Made by a program: the position numbers and the translations under genes | Assembly (NCBI GenBank): GCA_002712005.1 | Contig: PASP01000001.1 | Span: 68,961 to 132,960, forward strand | Direction of reading: 5' to 3' | Length of the DNA stretch: 64,000 nucleotides | From: Halobacteriovoraceae bacterium | GTDB lineage: Bacteria > Bdellovibrionota > Bacteriovoracia > Bacteriovoracales > Bacteriovoracaceae | The notes under the pieces: model-generated | What the model saw: the letters and a program-made list of their open reading frames with translations, nothing else | What the model was told of the DNA's origin: nothing | Database searches by the model: none | Shown: in pieces, positions 42,824 through 51,648 of the stretch | How the letters are laid out: every line of letters starts with the position of its first letter | Position numbering within the stretch: the stretch's first letter is position 1

Positions 42824-44575
42824 ATGATCGTAGACAAAATTAGGCTCTTTAAATTATCTCTCTTTTTCTTCTGTTTGCTAGGAATTATCTCCTGTACCAA
42901 TGACAGCAAAAAAGGAGAAGGTAATATTTTAGAGTATCCTCTATCTGGTGAAGTTAGAACACTCGACCTTACCACAAGCTACGATACTCTCTCGGCAACC
43001 GTGATCCATCAATGTGTAGAGCCACTTTTTGAGTACCATTATCTTAAGCGACCTTACACAATTGTTCCCCTTATAGCGAAATCATTGCCAAAGATTGAGC
43101 AAAACGGATTACGCTATATTATCAAAATTAAGGAAAATATCCCTTATCACCCAGATCCTGCTTTTGGAGATAAGCCACGATTCGTAAAAGCAGAAGACTT
43201 TGTTACCCAAATTAAAAGACTGGCCTTCATTCCAAATGCATCAAGTGGATGGTGGCTCTTTGATGGCAAGATCAAAGGAATTAATGAATTTAGAGAAAAA
43301 GTTGGTTCTAACTTCGATCTCTTTCTTAAAACAAATATCTCAGGACTCAAGACTCCTGATGACCATACCCTTATCATTGATTTAGTTGAGCCCTATCCTC
43401 AAATGAATGCAGCTTTGGCCATGAGCTTTACAGCCCCCATGCCAAAAGAGGCTTTAATTAAATATGATAATAAAATGAATGATCGCATTATTGGAACAGG
43501 TCCTTTCATGCTAAAGAAGTGGAACCATCTCTCTGGTGTTTCCTTAGTTAGAAACCCTGACTACCATGAAAGCTACTATCCAAGCCAAGGAGATCGCTTC
43601 GCTCATAGTCGTGGACTGCTCAAAGATGCGGGAAAGAAAATTCCTTTTCTTGATGGAATCAATTTTAGAATTATGAAAGAAAGTCAGACCCGCTGGCTAA
43701 ATTTTCTCAGTAAGAAAATTCACATTCTTCAAAATATCCCCAAGGAAATTTACGATACGGCCCTTACACCCCAAGGAACCCTGACAGAAGAACTTAAAAA
43801 GAAAAATATTAAAATGCAGGCCTTCCCTATGCTCACCTACTGGTGGTTATCCTTCAATATGAGAGACTCGGTATTTGCCAAGAATAAGGCCTTACGTAAA
43901 GCGATAGCCTATGCCATAGACTATGATAGATTCATTGAGCTCTTCACAAATAATATCGGTCAAAAGGCAAATAGCATTTACCCACCGGGTATACCTGGTT
44001 ACAACCCCAGTAAAGTCCTTCCCTATTCCTATAATCTAAAAAAAGCGAAGGAATTAATGGTTAAAGCTGGCTACCCTAACGGTAAAGGCCTCAAGCCTGT
44101 TGTTTTTGATGTTAGAGGAACTGCAGGAATCCATAGGCAAAGAGGAGAATTCATTCAGTCTCAGCTCAAGCAATTGGGTATAGAAACTATAGTAATGACC
44201 AACACCTTTCCTAATTTTCTCAAAAAAGCTGAAGCTGGTGAACTCCAATTTTGGCAAGATGGTTGGACTCTCGACTACCCAGATGCAGAGAATGTACTTC
44301 AACTTCTCCTTACAAAGAATAGAAGTCCGGGGCCTAATGTTACTTATTACAGTAATCCAAAATTTGATAAACTATTTCAAGAGCTTAAATTTCTTCCAGA
44401 TGGCGAGAGAAAATGGGATCTTATGGAAGAAATGGAAAATATAGTCTTTGAAGACCTTCCTTGGATTATGCAGTACTACTCTAGAAATTATGTTCTCTTT
44501 CATGGTGAACTTCATAACTATCGCCATAGTGACCTAATTTACAACAATATGAAGTACCTGAAATTAGAAGATTAG
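42824..44575 (+). CDS. Peptide/oligopeptide-binding lipoprotein (SBP family 5)
   Basis: A 583-residue ABC-transporter substrate-binding lipoprotein. The lipobox is LGIISC; then a family-5 fold with EPLFEYHYLKRPYTIVPLIAKSLP, GTGPFMLKKWNHLSG..LVRNPDYHE, RKAIAYAIDYDRFI and the C-terminal PWIMQYYSRNYVLFH. Such proteins capture peptides in the periplasm. No permease or ATPase genes are adjacent. I use ATG at 42824, with GGAA five bases upstream; a GTG lies directly before it. Peptide capture suits a predator digesting prey protein, but that is inference. Confidence 0.9.
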   Translation: MIVDKIRLFKLSLFFFCLLGIISCTNDSKKGEGNILEYPLSGEVRTLDLTTSYDTLSATVIHQCVEPLFEYHYLKRPYTIVPLIAKSLPKIEQNGLRYIIKIKENIPYHPDPAFGDKPRFVKAEDFVTQIKRLAFIPNASSGWWLFDGKIKGINEFREKVGSNFDLFLKTNISGLKTPDDHTLIIDLVEPYPQMNAALAMSFTAPMPKEALIKYDNKMNDRIIGTGPFMLKKWNHLSGVSLVRNPDYHESYYPSQGDRFAHSRGLLKDAGKKIPFLDGINFRIMKESQTRWLNFLSKKIHILQNIPKEIYDTALTPQGTLTEELKKKNIKMQAFPMLTYWWLSFNMRDSVFAKNKALRKAIAYAIDYDRFIELFTNNIGQKANSIYPPGIPGYNPSKVLPYSYNLKKAKELMVKAGYPNGKGLKPVVFDVRGTAGIHRQRGEFIQSQLKQLGIETIVMTNTFPNFLKKAEAGELQFWQDGWTLDYPDAENVLQLLLTKNRSPGPNVTYYSNPKFDKLFQELKFLPDGERKWDLMEEMENIVFEDLPWIMQYYSRNYVLFHGELHNYRHSDLIYNNMKYLKLED

Positions 44576-44584
44576 CCTTCTTAG

Positions 44585-44610
44585 TGGGGAAAAATCTTCC
44601 CCATATTTAC
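44585..44610 (+). terminator. Terminator of the peptide-binding lipoprotein gene
   Basis: TGGGGAA (44585-44591), 5-base loop, TTCCCCA (44597-44603), then TATTTAC. It lies 10 bases past the stop. Confidence 0.6.
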
Positions 44611-44696
44611 TCTAGATTTTTGTCAAATTCATTCTAAGCCCCTCTATACCGATGAGTTGTTGAAGGTACCACTTCCTTCCTGCAAGAAGAGGACTT

Positions 44697-45098
44697 ATGA
44701 AACGAATGAACCTGCGCTTATTAATCTTTTTATTTTTTAGCTTAGTGCTATCAAGTGTCTATCCCAGAGAGTATATCATCTACTCTGTGACTCAGAATAT
44801 TCCAATGGGATACGAAAACGAAATTATAAATAAGAACTTCTACGTAAATATGGGCACCAAACAAGGACTCGATCAAGGAACGGTACTTGATGTCTATAGA
44901 GTTATTAGTCGTGTTGATCCCTATAGAACGAAGAAGAAATATAACTATCGAGTTAAAATTGGTGAACTAAAAGTTCTCCATACTGAAGATGATGCCGCTA
45001 TAACTGAACTCTCCGAGTTTAAACCAAAGTCAGAAAGTATTCACTTCGAAATTCCCACCTTTATGATTGGAGATCATGTCGAAGTTAAAGTCGACTAA
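44697..45098 (+). CDS. Exported protein with FlgT C-terminal-like fold
   Basis: A 133-residue exported protein with signal peptide MKRMNLRLLIFLFFSLVLSSVYP. The mature part (FYVNMGTKQGLDQGTVLDVYRV, KIGELKVLHTEDDAAITEL) follows the VNLG...GV..G..L.V pattern of the small beta-barrel found in FlgT C-terminal domains and similar exported proteins. GAGGA precedes the ATG. It is followed 22 bases later by a lipoprotein gene. The function is unknown; the fold suggestion is tentative. Confidence 0.72.
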   Translation: MKRMNLRLLIFLFFSLVLSSVYPREYIIYSVTQNIPMGYENEIINKNFYVNMGTKQGLDQGTVLDVYRVISRVDPYRTKKKYNYRVKIGELKVLHTEDDAAITELSEFKPKSESIHFEIPTFMIGDHVEVKVD

Positions 45099-45120
45099 TA
45101 TTTAAATATAAGGAGATAAA

Positions 45121-45618
45121 TTGAAAACTCAAACCCTAGCAGCATTTACACTAGCTCTTTTGCTAAATAGTTGTGCCCATCACATTCCAGCGAGCGTTGG
45201 AACAGGAAAACCGTCTAACCAAGAAATTAATAGCTGTACACTAAATGTTTTAACCATTCCTTTTGATTCTCAGAAAACTAAATTAAACTATATTATGAAA
45301 TCTTATGACATTAAACCTAGTGAAGTCTTTAGTGTTGATTATACAAAGAAGTATTATCTTCTCGATCTATTAAGTGAAGAATGTACAAATATTACTTTGA
45401 ATCAAAGTAACCCAAAAAAGCTGGAAGTTCTTAAAGCTCAAGCCATCCAAGCTCTAGAAGCTAATTCGCCAAGTACCAATAAAGAATCTAGCACATTTGA
45501 CGGGGTTAAAATTAATCCTAATAATCCATTCAAAGAAGAACTAAAAAAGTGTGATCGCTTTATCGCTCTTCACAAACAAGAATGTCGAAAATTTGTATAT
45601 AAAACCTACAAAAATTAA
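45121..45618 (+). CDS. Hypothetical lipoprotein (TTG start)
   Basis: A 165-residue lipoprotein with lipobox LLLNSC near residue 18 and no recognised domain. The mature chain has four further Cys (NSCTL, EECTN, KKCDR, HKQECRK) and is otherwise polar. The start is TTG, chosen because AAGGAGAT lies four bases upstream and the signal peptide begins immediately. It is probably co-transcribed with the gene at 44697. Confidence 0.72.
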   Translation: MKTQTLAAFTLALLLNSCAHHIPASVGTGKPSNQEINSCTLNVLTIPFDSQKTKLNYIMKSYDIKPSEVFSVDYTKKYYLLDLLSEECTNITLNQSNPKKLEVLKAQAIQALEANSPSTNKESSTFDGVKINPNNPFKEELKKCDRFIALHKQECRKFVYKTYKN

Positions 45619-45660
45619 GTCGTTCAAAATCTCAAACTTGTAAATATTACATTCATTTTT

Positions 45661-45704
45661 AGCGTTCTTTTTTTTAAATTCGAAAAAAGAACGCTTTTTT
45701 TCTC
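45661..45704 (+). terminator. Strong rho-independent terminator
   Basis: AGCGTTCTTTTTT (45661-45673) pairs perfectly with AAAAAAGAACGCT (45683-45695), then seven T. It ends the 44697-45618 unit. Confidence 0.9.
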
Positions 45705-45709
45705 AATTG

Positions 45710-45739
45710 TTGAAAAACAAGTCCAATAAATCATATATA
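45710..45739 (+). promoter_or_regulatory. Promoter of the 45766 gene
   Basis: TTGAAA (45710-45715), an 18-base spacer and TATATA (45734-45739), directly after the preceding terminator and 26 bases before the start codon. Confidence 0.55.
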
Positions 45740-45765
45740 CATACTGACAAAACAAAGGGGTATAT

Positions 45766-46182
45766 ATGTTTATCAAATCTTTTATTTTTATTTCATTATT
45801 ATTTTCATCTCACATTTTTGCTCTTGAGATTCCTGCTTGTAATGTTGAAAAAGAAGATCTTATTGTGATCTTCGATAATAGCATGGACATGTGGGGACTT
45901 GATCAGGAGTTTGAAAATTGGTTTATTGAGAGAGAGGATCATCCAAGAATGCCTTTGGCCATTGAATCAGTTACACCTCTTAGCAGAGGAGCTAAAACGA
46001 TGTTCGTATTAAGTTATAAAAGCTCTGCTCAAGGTTGCTCTTCAAGAACAGAATGCTCCATCTTTGGTAATAAACTGCTTAACATGATCTTTGACAGCTA
46101 CCTTGAGGGTAGGGCTGATGTAACCTTAGGTTGTGACCAAGCCGTTTCACCTTTTCCAAGATTAAGTGTCGGAAATAACTAA
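45766..46182 (+). CDS. Hypothetical secreted protein
   Basis: A 138-residue exported protein with signal peptide MFIKSFIFISLLFSSHIFA. The mature part has five Cys (PACNVE, QGCSSRTECSI, LGCDQA), suggesting disulfides, and an acidic first half. I recognise no family. It has its own promoter and terminator, with GGGGTATAT before the ATG. Confidence 0.72.
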   Translation: MFIKSFIFISLLFSSHIFALEIPACNVEKEDLIVIFDNSMDMWGLDQEFENWFIEREDHPRMPLAIESVTPLSRGAKTMFVLSYKSSAQGCSSRTECSIFGNKLLNMIFDSYLEGRADVTLGCDQAVSPFPRLSVGNN

Positions 46183-46189
46183 TTTTAAT

Positions 46190-46225
46190 AAGAACGATGC
46201 TTCCCAAGTATCGTTCTTCTTTTTC
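46190..46225 (+). terminator. Rho-independent terminator
   Basis: AAGAACGAT (46190-46198) pairs with ATCGTTCTT (46210-46218), followed by CTTTTTC. It ends the 45766-46182 gene. Confidence 0.85.
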
Positions 46226-46317
46226 ATTCTTCAAAAAGAACCGTTTCTTCCCCTCTCTCTCAACTTCTTATATCAATAAAGCTATTGTCCTCTCCTAAAC
46301 TTAAAAGGAGAAAAATC

Positions 46318-48036
46318 ATGTATCAAAACTTAAAAATAATTTTAGTTCTCTACTTTTTATCTATAAATTCAAACCTATTAGCTTCATCAAAAATCATCGG
46401 AGGATGGGATATAGATGAAGCTCATTTCCATGCAGCGATTAGCACATATTCAGAAAATGAATTTACTACGATTTGCGGGGGAACGATCATCAAGCCTAAC
46501 TGGATTCTTACTGCAGCTCACTGCCTTGAAAGTCTTTCTGATACATCTTTATATATAAGTCCTTCTGTAGTTTTAAGAAGCTCGATTCCCAATCATAAGA
46601 TTGAAGTTAAGGCTGTGTTTCCTCATCCTCAATATAACCCAATAACTATTCAAAATGATATTGCCCTACTTTACGTTGAAGAAGAGATCGTATTAAAAGA
46701 CGACTCAATTCAGTTTTCAAATCCAACTTCACCATGGTCGACATATCCACTTCAGGCGGTAGGCTTTGGCAACACAACTAGCTATGGATTTTTAGCAAGT
46801 GACAACCTTCAAGCAGTCGACTTAAATCTACTTAGTATAGAAGAGTGTACTAAGTTGAATCCTTTATATACTCAACTTAACTTAAATGAGTCACAGATTT
46901 GTACAACATCACAAAAGGGTTATGGACAAGATACGTGCCAAGGCGATTCTGGAGGCCCATTAATTGTTAAAACAGAAAACGGAACCCACCTTATTGGTAT
47001 AACAAGTTTCGGAATCGGTTGTGCACAAAAAAAACAGCCAGGTGTCAGTACTTTTGTTCCTTTCTTTGAGGAGTGGATTTTAAAAACGATTAACAACTTC
47101 CACTCTTTAAAAGATAAACATTTGCTCTCATCAAACTTCTGTTTTGACCGTCTTGACCCTATTATTGAAGATGATCAGGATACTGGCTCTAACTACATTT
47201 CCATGTATCAAAAGCAAGTTAACACAAGACCAACTCTATCCTATCACGAAAACCTCTTCGACATAAAAAGAGATCAAAGCCTTATTAATTCCTGTGCTTT
47301 TACTTCCATGGGTAATGATTACGTTAAAAACGATTATATTATTTATGATGAAGATAAAAAGTTCTTACTTTCAGAAAGTAAAGGCTCTCATGGTTCAAAC
47401 ACTAAAGTTAAATATGAATACCAAGAATCTTTTGATGTTCTTTGCTTCAATGAAGGAACTGAAAATTTTCTTGTTACTCTTTCAACTGACTATACTGGTT
47501 CTTATTCAGCCTCCATTAACCTTAGTCCAGTTCTACTAAACGAAACTGAATTTATTCCCGAATCACTATCGTCCTTTGCTACTTGTAAATATAAGGATTC
47601 AGAATTTTCAATCCTTAAATCAGATTCAAATCATTTCTTTGCCACGATCAAGGGTTTAGACTTCAATTCTCAAGATACTAAGTATTTTAAAGCTATTATA
47701 CCTGATCAAAACGAAAACTTTATTCAACTTGAAATATCTCTCAAAGAAGGATCTCATAAGTCTCAAAAAGCATCCTTTTCGTTTTTCAACAACACCCATG
47801 TAGATATTTTCAAATGGCAATTAACTTGCGAAGGCCTATCGTTTTCCTTAGGTCAAACACAGCAGACCAGACTTTCTTCCCAGTCTGATATTTTTGGCGC
47901 ATATCCTAATGAAGACGAATATTTATTCATCAACAAAAATATAACAATGGAGGGAGAAGTTTCTTTTTCTTTACCCCATAATCAAATACAATGTTTAATT
48001 AATGATCAGCCCATTAAAATTAATATTCATGACTAA
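46318..48036 (+). CDS. Secreted trypsin-like serine protease (S1)
   Basis: A 572-residue exported protease. The signal peptide is followed almost directly by the mature N-terminus IIGGWDIDEAHFHAA, as in chymotrypsin-fold enzymes. Catalytic residues are His in LTAAHCLE, Asp in NDIALLYVEEE and Ser in CQGDSGGPLIV (an Asp six residues before Ser predicts trypsin-like Arg/Lys specificity). After about residue 265 there is a further 300-residue beta-rich C-terminal region of unknown family with several Cys. The start at 46318 has AAGGAG upstream. The three-base gap to the downstream regulator suggests one transcript. A role in prey digestion is inference. Confidence 0.93.
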   Translation: MYQNLKIILVLYFLSINSNLLASSKIIGGWDIDEAHFHAAISTYSENEFTTICGGTIIKPNWILTAAHCLESLSDTSLYISPSVVLRSSIPNHKIEVKAVFPHPQYNPITIQNDIALLYVEEEIVLKDDSIQFSNPTSPWSTYPLQAVGFGNTTSYGFLASDNLQAVDLNLLSIEECTKLNPLYTQLNLNESQICTTSQKGYGQDTCQGDSGGPLIVKTENGTHLIGITSFGIGCAQKKQPGVSTFVPFFEEWILKTINNFHSLKDKHLLSSNFCFDRLDPIIEDDQDTGSNYISMYQKQVNTRPTLSYHENLFDIKRDQSLINSCAFTSMGNDYVKNDYIIYDEDKKFLLSESKGSHGSNTKVKYEYQESFDVLCFNEGTENFLVTLSTDYTGSYSASINLSPVLLNETEFIPESLSSFATCKYKDSEFSILKSDSNHFFATIKGLDFNSQDTKYFKAIIPDQNENFIQLEISLKEGSHKSQKASFSFFNNTHVDIFKWQLTCEGLSFSLGQTQQTRLSSQSDIFGAYPNEDEYLFINKNITMEGEVSFSLPHNQIQCLINDQPIKINIHD

Positions 48037-48039
48037 CCA

Positions 48040-48900
48040 ATGCTTAGGGTATTGTCTTCGCTTGGACTCATTATGAACGAAGGCGGTATTAACCCAATCA
48101 TATTGAAATCGGACTCTTTCTCTGAAGCTTTTTCAGGCTTATTTTCTCTAAAAAGAAATAAGAGTCCGCTTTCTCTACAAAGCCTGGCAAACAAACTTCA
48201 GTATAAATCTAAAGGTCACATTTCTGCTATCTTAAAAGGTGAAAAGAGACTACCTTTAAAAAAATGTGAAATTTTAAAGTCTGTCTTTTCTCTTAATGAC
48301 TATGAGTTTTCCCTACTCTATCTCTTGTGTTCCTTAGACCATTCAAACTCTCCAAATGAAAAGAAAGTCATTCGTTCTCAAATAAGAATAACTCAAGATC
48401 ATTTTTCGACTTCATTTCTAACAGCTCTTCCTAAAGATTTAAACGAGTGTGATTTTGCACTGATATACTGCTGCATCGGTCTAATCAAAAAAGAAGGGTT
48501 CACCATAAAGGATATTGAAGAATTGACTGACTTACCACAAGACACAATTCACCTCGCTTTAAAAACTTTAATCGAGTTTAACTCTGTAGCAAAAGATCAG
48601 AATCAAACTTATCAACTCATCTCTTCCCACCTAAGAATTCCTTCTCAATATAGTGACTTTGCTCTTTCTATGACACGAGCACTTATTAATGAGGGATCAA
48701 AACGGGTTGAAGAACACTTTAGTAATAAAGATTTAGCATTTTTTGAAAACTCGATGGTTTCTGTTCTTGAGAAGGACTACAAATCATTTATCGAAAAACT
48801 TCGCTTATTCATTCATTCAGAACTAACTCAAATTGAATCCTCAGAGGGAGATCTTATAATTCTTACGAACTTTAATTCCCTTCCTTACAAAAGAATCTAA
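48040..48900 (+). CDS. TIGR02147-type HTH regulator
   Basis: A 286-residue cytoplasmic protein resembling the TIGR02147/DUF4423 family, which is abundant in Bdellovibrio-like bacteria and Fibrobacter. The N-terminal HTH-like region (SLQSLANKLQYKSKGHISAILKGEKRLPLKKCEIL) is followed by the family's segment around LNDYEFSLLYLLCSL and a winged-helix part (TIKDIEELTDLPQDTIHLALKTLIEF). It starts three bases after the protease gene, possibly at ATG 48073 instead. It may control the protease or act on distant genes. Confidence 0.75.
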   Translation: MLRVLSSLGLIMNEGGINPIILKSDSFSEAFSGLFSLKRNKSPLSLQSLANKLQYKSKGHISAILKGEKRLPLKKCEILKSVFSLNDYEFSLLYLLCSLDHSNSPNEKKVIRSQIRITQDHFSTSFLTALPKDLNECDFALIYCCIGLIKKEGFTIKDIEELTDLPQDTIHLALKTLIEFNSVAKDQNQTYQLISSHLRIPSQYSDFALSMTRALINEGSKRVEEHFSNKDLAFFENSMVSVLEKDYKSFIEKLRLFIHSELTQIESSEGDLIILTNFNSLPYKRI

Positions 48901-48903
48901 TTT

Positions 48904-49194
48904 TTAAGCTTGCTCAGGCTGTTGCTCTACTTGAGAGCCAATTATTTTACATTCTTCATGTACTACTTCTCTTCGTCTTTGAAGCAGCTCAATCATGGCA
49001 TCAGAGGCCTTTACGACTTTCATAAGCCTATTCAACTCTTTCTCCGTCATTGCTTCGTTAGACTCTATCTTCTTAAGTACGGTTTTTGACATGCCTTGAA
49101 CAACAAGGAGTTTATTACTTAAATCGTGAAGAAACTTTCGCTCTCCCATGGCAAGATCATATGCTGAAACCAAGTCTTTTTTCTCAACAGTCAC
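48904..49194 (-). CDS. Small DHp/histidine-phosphotransfer-like protein
   Basis: A 96-residue all-helical protein. The first helix contains FLHDLSNKLLVVQG (about residues 21-34), similar to the H-box of histidine-kinase dimerisation domains and ChpT-like phosphotransferases. The second helix (LNRLMKVVKASDAMIELLQRRR) would complete a two-helix DHp hairpin. No ATPase domain is present. The start is GTG at 49194 with AAGGAG six bases upstream. The tail is Gln/Glu-rich. It could accept or relay phosphate or be a structural remnant; this is inferred from motif pattern. Confidence 0.65.
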   Translation of the reverse strand: MTVEKKDLVSAYDLAMGERKFLHDLSNKLLVVQGMSKTVLKKIESNEAMTEKELNRLMKVVKASDAMIELLQRRREVVHEECKIIGSQVEQQPEQA

Positions 49195-49226
49195 AACTCA
49201 CTCCTTTTTATTTATTCTACCCTAGC

Positions 49227-49481
49227 TTAAAGAAAATCAGATCTAATTTCACCTAGGACTTTTTTTCTGATGCATTTAGCAACCAGAGTTTTCTTATCAA
49301 CTTCCCTTATTCTAAGGTGAAGTATGTATTCCTCCCCAATGAAGAATTCTTCATTTTTTGAAACAACCTTAATTGCCTCTATTTTATTCCCCATAAAAAA
49401 TCCCTTAAAGTGGAAGATATAATTATCTTGATCAACAGAAGTTGTCTTTGATAGACAATAGGTTACGGCAATACACTCCAT
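49227..49481 (-). CDS. Hypothetical small protein
   Basis: An 84-residue protein of unknown function with a beta-rich core (EEFFIGEEYILHLRIREVDKKTLVAKCIRKKV) that could be a small barrel. The start at 49481 has AGGAG five bases upstream; an internal ATG before GNKIEAIK (49394) with AGGG is an alternative. It lies 32 bases upstream of the DHp-like gene, so both may share a transcript. Its start is only 24 bases from the divergent ligase gene. Confidence 0.65.
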   Translation of the reverse strand: MECIAVTYCLSKTTSVDQDNYIFHFKGFFMGNKIEAIKVVSKNEEFFIGEEYILHLRIREVDKKTLVAKCIRKKVLGEIRSDFL

Positions 49482-49505
49482 TTTAACTCCTAAGTATTGG
49501 AAATT

Positions 49506-51284
49506 ATGAACTTAGCTGAAATATTGAAAAACAAAATTGAAAAGTCTCCTTCTCAGGTGGCCATTGGGCACTCAAGAAAAGGCAGGCCTATTCATTACAA
49601 CTTCTTCGATTACGGTGAGGAACTGCGGGCCTATATTTTGGCCATGCAAACCCTCGGAATTAAACATGGTGACCGTGTGGCCATTATGGGCTCCAACTCT
49701 CTAGAGTGGCATCTCACAGACCTCTCTTTAATGATGATGGGGGCTATCTCTATTCCTATTTACCCTAATACAATTGACTCTGAAGTTATTGAAATTGTTG
49801 AAAACACAGGAGCAGATTACTTCTTCTGTCAGGATAAGCAGCAATATTCCCAAATTAAAAAAGTAGCCCAAAAGGTCCAGCAATTTATACTCTTTGAAGA
49901 AGAGCTTCAAACTACAGATATTCCCAAAAATATTTCCTTCTTAAGCGACCTACTTGCTCAATCAAAGAATCAAGAACTGCCAACTTTTAGTGAAATAAGC
50001 AATTATACTTCTCCCGATGATACGGCGACCATAGTCTACACATCAGGAACGACCGACATATCTAAGGCGGTTATGTTTCCCCAAAGTGCTTTGGTCGCTT
50101 TCCTTGAAAATATTGCTATATTCATGGAAGGAAAAATAACAACAAAGGATTGTTCCCTTTCTCATCTTCCTCTCTCTCATATATTGGGAAGGTGTGACTC
50201 TTTATTGCATCTAAGTCTCGACTCTCATGTCTTCTTTGGTAATGGAACGACCTCCTTTATTAATGATCTTTCAGCGACTAAACCCAGCTTTTTCATCACT
50301 GTTCCCAGAATTCTAGAAAAGATGAAAGAAAGAATTGAAAATCATATTGCTGCAAAAGGACTCCTTTTCAAAAAGCTCTATGAAACCAATAGGGCAATTT
50401 CCAAGAATTACCATTCAAAAATAGCTTCAGGGCAAGGTCCTTCAACCCTTGAAAAACAGGCTTATATTTATTCTCAAAAATACTTTTTTAAGCCTATTAA
50501 GGATCAAATATCTCCCCATATTCGATTTATCGTTTCGGGAGGAGCCCCATTATCCAAATCATTATTCTATTTTTTTCAAGACCTAGGCATTCCTATACTC
50601 GAAGGATATGGACTAACCGAAACCCTTGGTCCATGTACTTTCAATCCTTTTGAAAAACCTAAGGCTGCCAGTGTTGGAATTCCTCTGCCTCATACTGAAA
50701 TTGAAATTGATGACGATGGAGAAATCTTAATTAAAAGCCCATCCATTTTTTCTCAGTATCTCAGTGGAGAATATGACGACGCTGAATTTACCGATGATGG
50801 TTTTTTCAAAACCGGTGATATTGGCCACCTCGATGAAGACAACTATCTCTATATTACAGATCGTAAAAAGGATCTCATTATCACTTCAGGCGGGAAGAAT
50901 GTTGCCCCTCAAAAGATTGAAGTCCTCATGTGTGAGCGCCCTCATATTTCCCAATTTATGGTTGTCGGAGACAAGAAGAAGTACCTCTCTGGTCTTGTAG
51001 GAATTTCCAAAGAGAACTTTAGAGAGCTCTTTGAGGATGGCCTTCTTAAATCTCACCTTTCTGTAGAGGAATTAGCCTCTCGCGTGGGCATCCAGGAGCT
51101 TATCCAGATGGAAATTGACGATGTGAATAAGCTTCTTCCTAAGTATGAACAAATCCGACACTTTAGGATACTTCCCATCGATATCACGGATAATCGTCAA
51201 TTTATGACTCCCTCCGGGAAGGTAAAGAAAGCACGGCTTTATAATAAGTTTACAGCACTTGTAGACTCAATGTATCATGATTAA
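49506..51284 (+). CDS. Long-chain acyl-CoA synthetase-like AMP-binding enzyme
   Basis: A 592-residue ANL-superfamily protein. Visible are the P-loop (TIVYTSGTTDISKAV, about residues 177-191), FIVSGGAPLSK, GYGLTETLGPCTF, KTGDIGHLDEDNYLYITDRKKDLIITSGGKNVAP and the C-terminal lysine region (TPSGKVKKARLY). Layout matches FadD15/FAA-type fatty-acid ligases. The P-loop normally reads TSGTTGxPKG; here Gly-x-Pro is replaced by Asp-Ile-Ser and the last Gly by Ala, while Lys is kept. ATG at 49506 has GGAA three bases upstream. Confidence 0.85.
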   Translation: MNLAEILKNKIEKSPSQVAIGHSRKGRPIHYNFFDYGEELRAYILAMQTLGIKHGDRVAIMGSNSLEWHLTDLSLMMMGAISIPIYPNTIDSEVIEIVENTGADYFFCQDKQQYSQIKKVAQKVQQFILFEEELQTTDIPKNISFLSDLLAQSKNQELPTFSEISNYTSPDDTATIVYTSGTTDISKAVMFPQSALVAFLENIAIFMEGKITTKDCSLSHLPLSHILGRCDSLLHLSLDSHVFFGNGTTSFINDLSATKPSFFITVPRILEKMKERIENHIAAKGLLFKKLYETNRAISKNYHSKIASGQGPSTLEKQAYIYSQKYFFKPIKDQISPHIRFIVSGGAPLSKSLFYFFQDLGIPILEGYGLTETLGPCTFNPFEKPKAASVGIPLPHTEIEIDDDGEILIKSPSIFSQYLSGEYDDAEFTDDGFFKTGDIGHLDEDNYLYITDRKKDLIITSGGKNVAPQKIEVLMCERPHISQFMVVGDKKKYLSGLVGISKENFRELFEDGLLKSHLSVEELASRVGIQELIQMEIDDVNKLLPKYEQIRHFRILPIDITDNRQFMTPSGKVKKARLYNKFTALVDSMYHD

Positions 51285-51310
51285 TCCACTGTATATTAAA
51301 GCTTCCCCTA

Positions 51311-51339
51311 TTGACATTCCACGTTGAATGCCTTAATTA
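51311..51339 (+). promoter_or_regulatory. Promoter of rpoZ
   Basis: Perfect TTGACA (51311-51316), a 17-base spacer and TAATTA (51334-51339), with rpoZ starting 34 bases further on. Confidence 0.75.
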
Positions 51340-51373
51340 TGGGAGTTAGTCTAAACAATTTAGGAGTTCCGTA

Positions 51374-51586
51374 ATGGCCAGAATCACCATTGAAGATTGC
51401 CTTGAAAAGGTAGAAAATCGCTATGAACTTGTTCACTTAGCTACAAAGAGAGTTAAGCAACTTAAAGAAGGTAGTGACCGCCTTGTTAAGAGTAAAAATA
51501 AAGATATCGTTACGGCATTAAGAGAAGTAGCTGCTGGAAAAGTTAAGCACACTGAAGTTGCTGAGTACGACGAAGACGAATTTTAG
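51374..51586 (+). CDS. rpoZ: RNA polymerase omega subunit
   Basis: A 70-residue omega subunit: [26 protein letters not shown] is the conserved N-terminus, and [15 protein letters not shown] the second conserved helix. It assists assembly of the beta-prime subunit and, in many bacteria, contributes to ppGpp binding through its N-terminal residues. Single gene with own promoter and terminator. It is not next to spoT or gmk as in E. coli. Confidence 0.95.
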   Translation: MARITIEDCLEKVENRYELVHLATKRVKQLKEGSDRLVKSKNKDIVTALREVAAGKVKHTEVAEYDEDEF

Positions 51587-51610
51587 TCAAAAACAAAATT
51601 ACACTTATAT

Positions 51611-51640
51611 AAAAAAACCCTCCATATTGGAGGGTTTTTT
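51611..51640. terminator. Bidirectional terminator after rpoZ
   Basis: AAAAAACCCTCC / GGAGGGTTTTTT with a short loop. T tracts flank the stem in both directions, so it serves rpoZ and the convergent gene at 51649. Confidence 0.92.
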
Positions 51641-51648
51641 ATTTTCAG

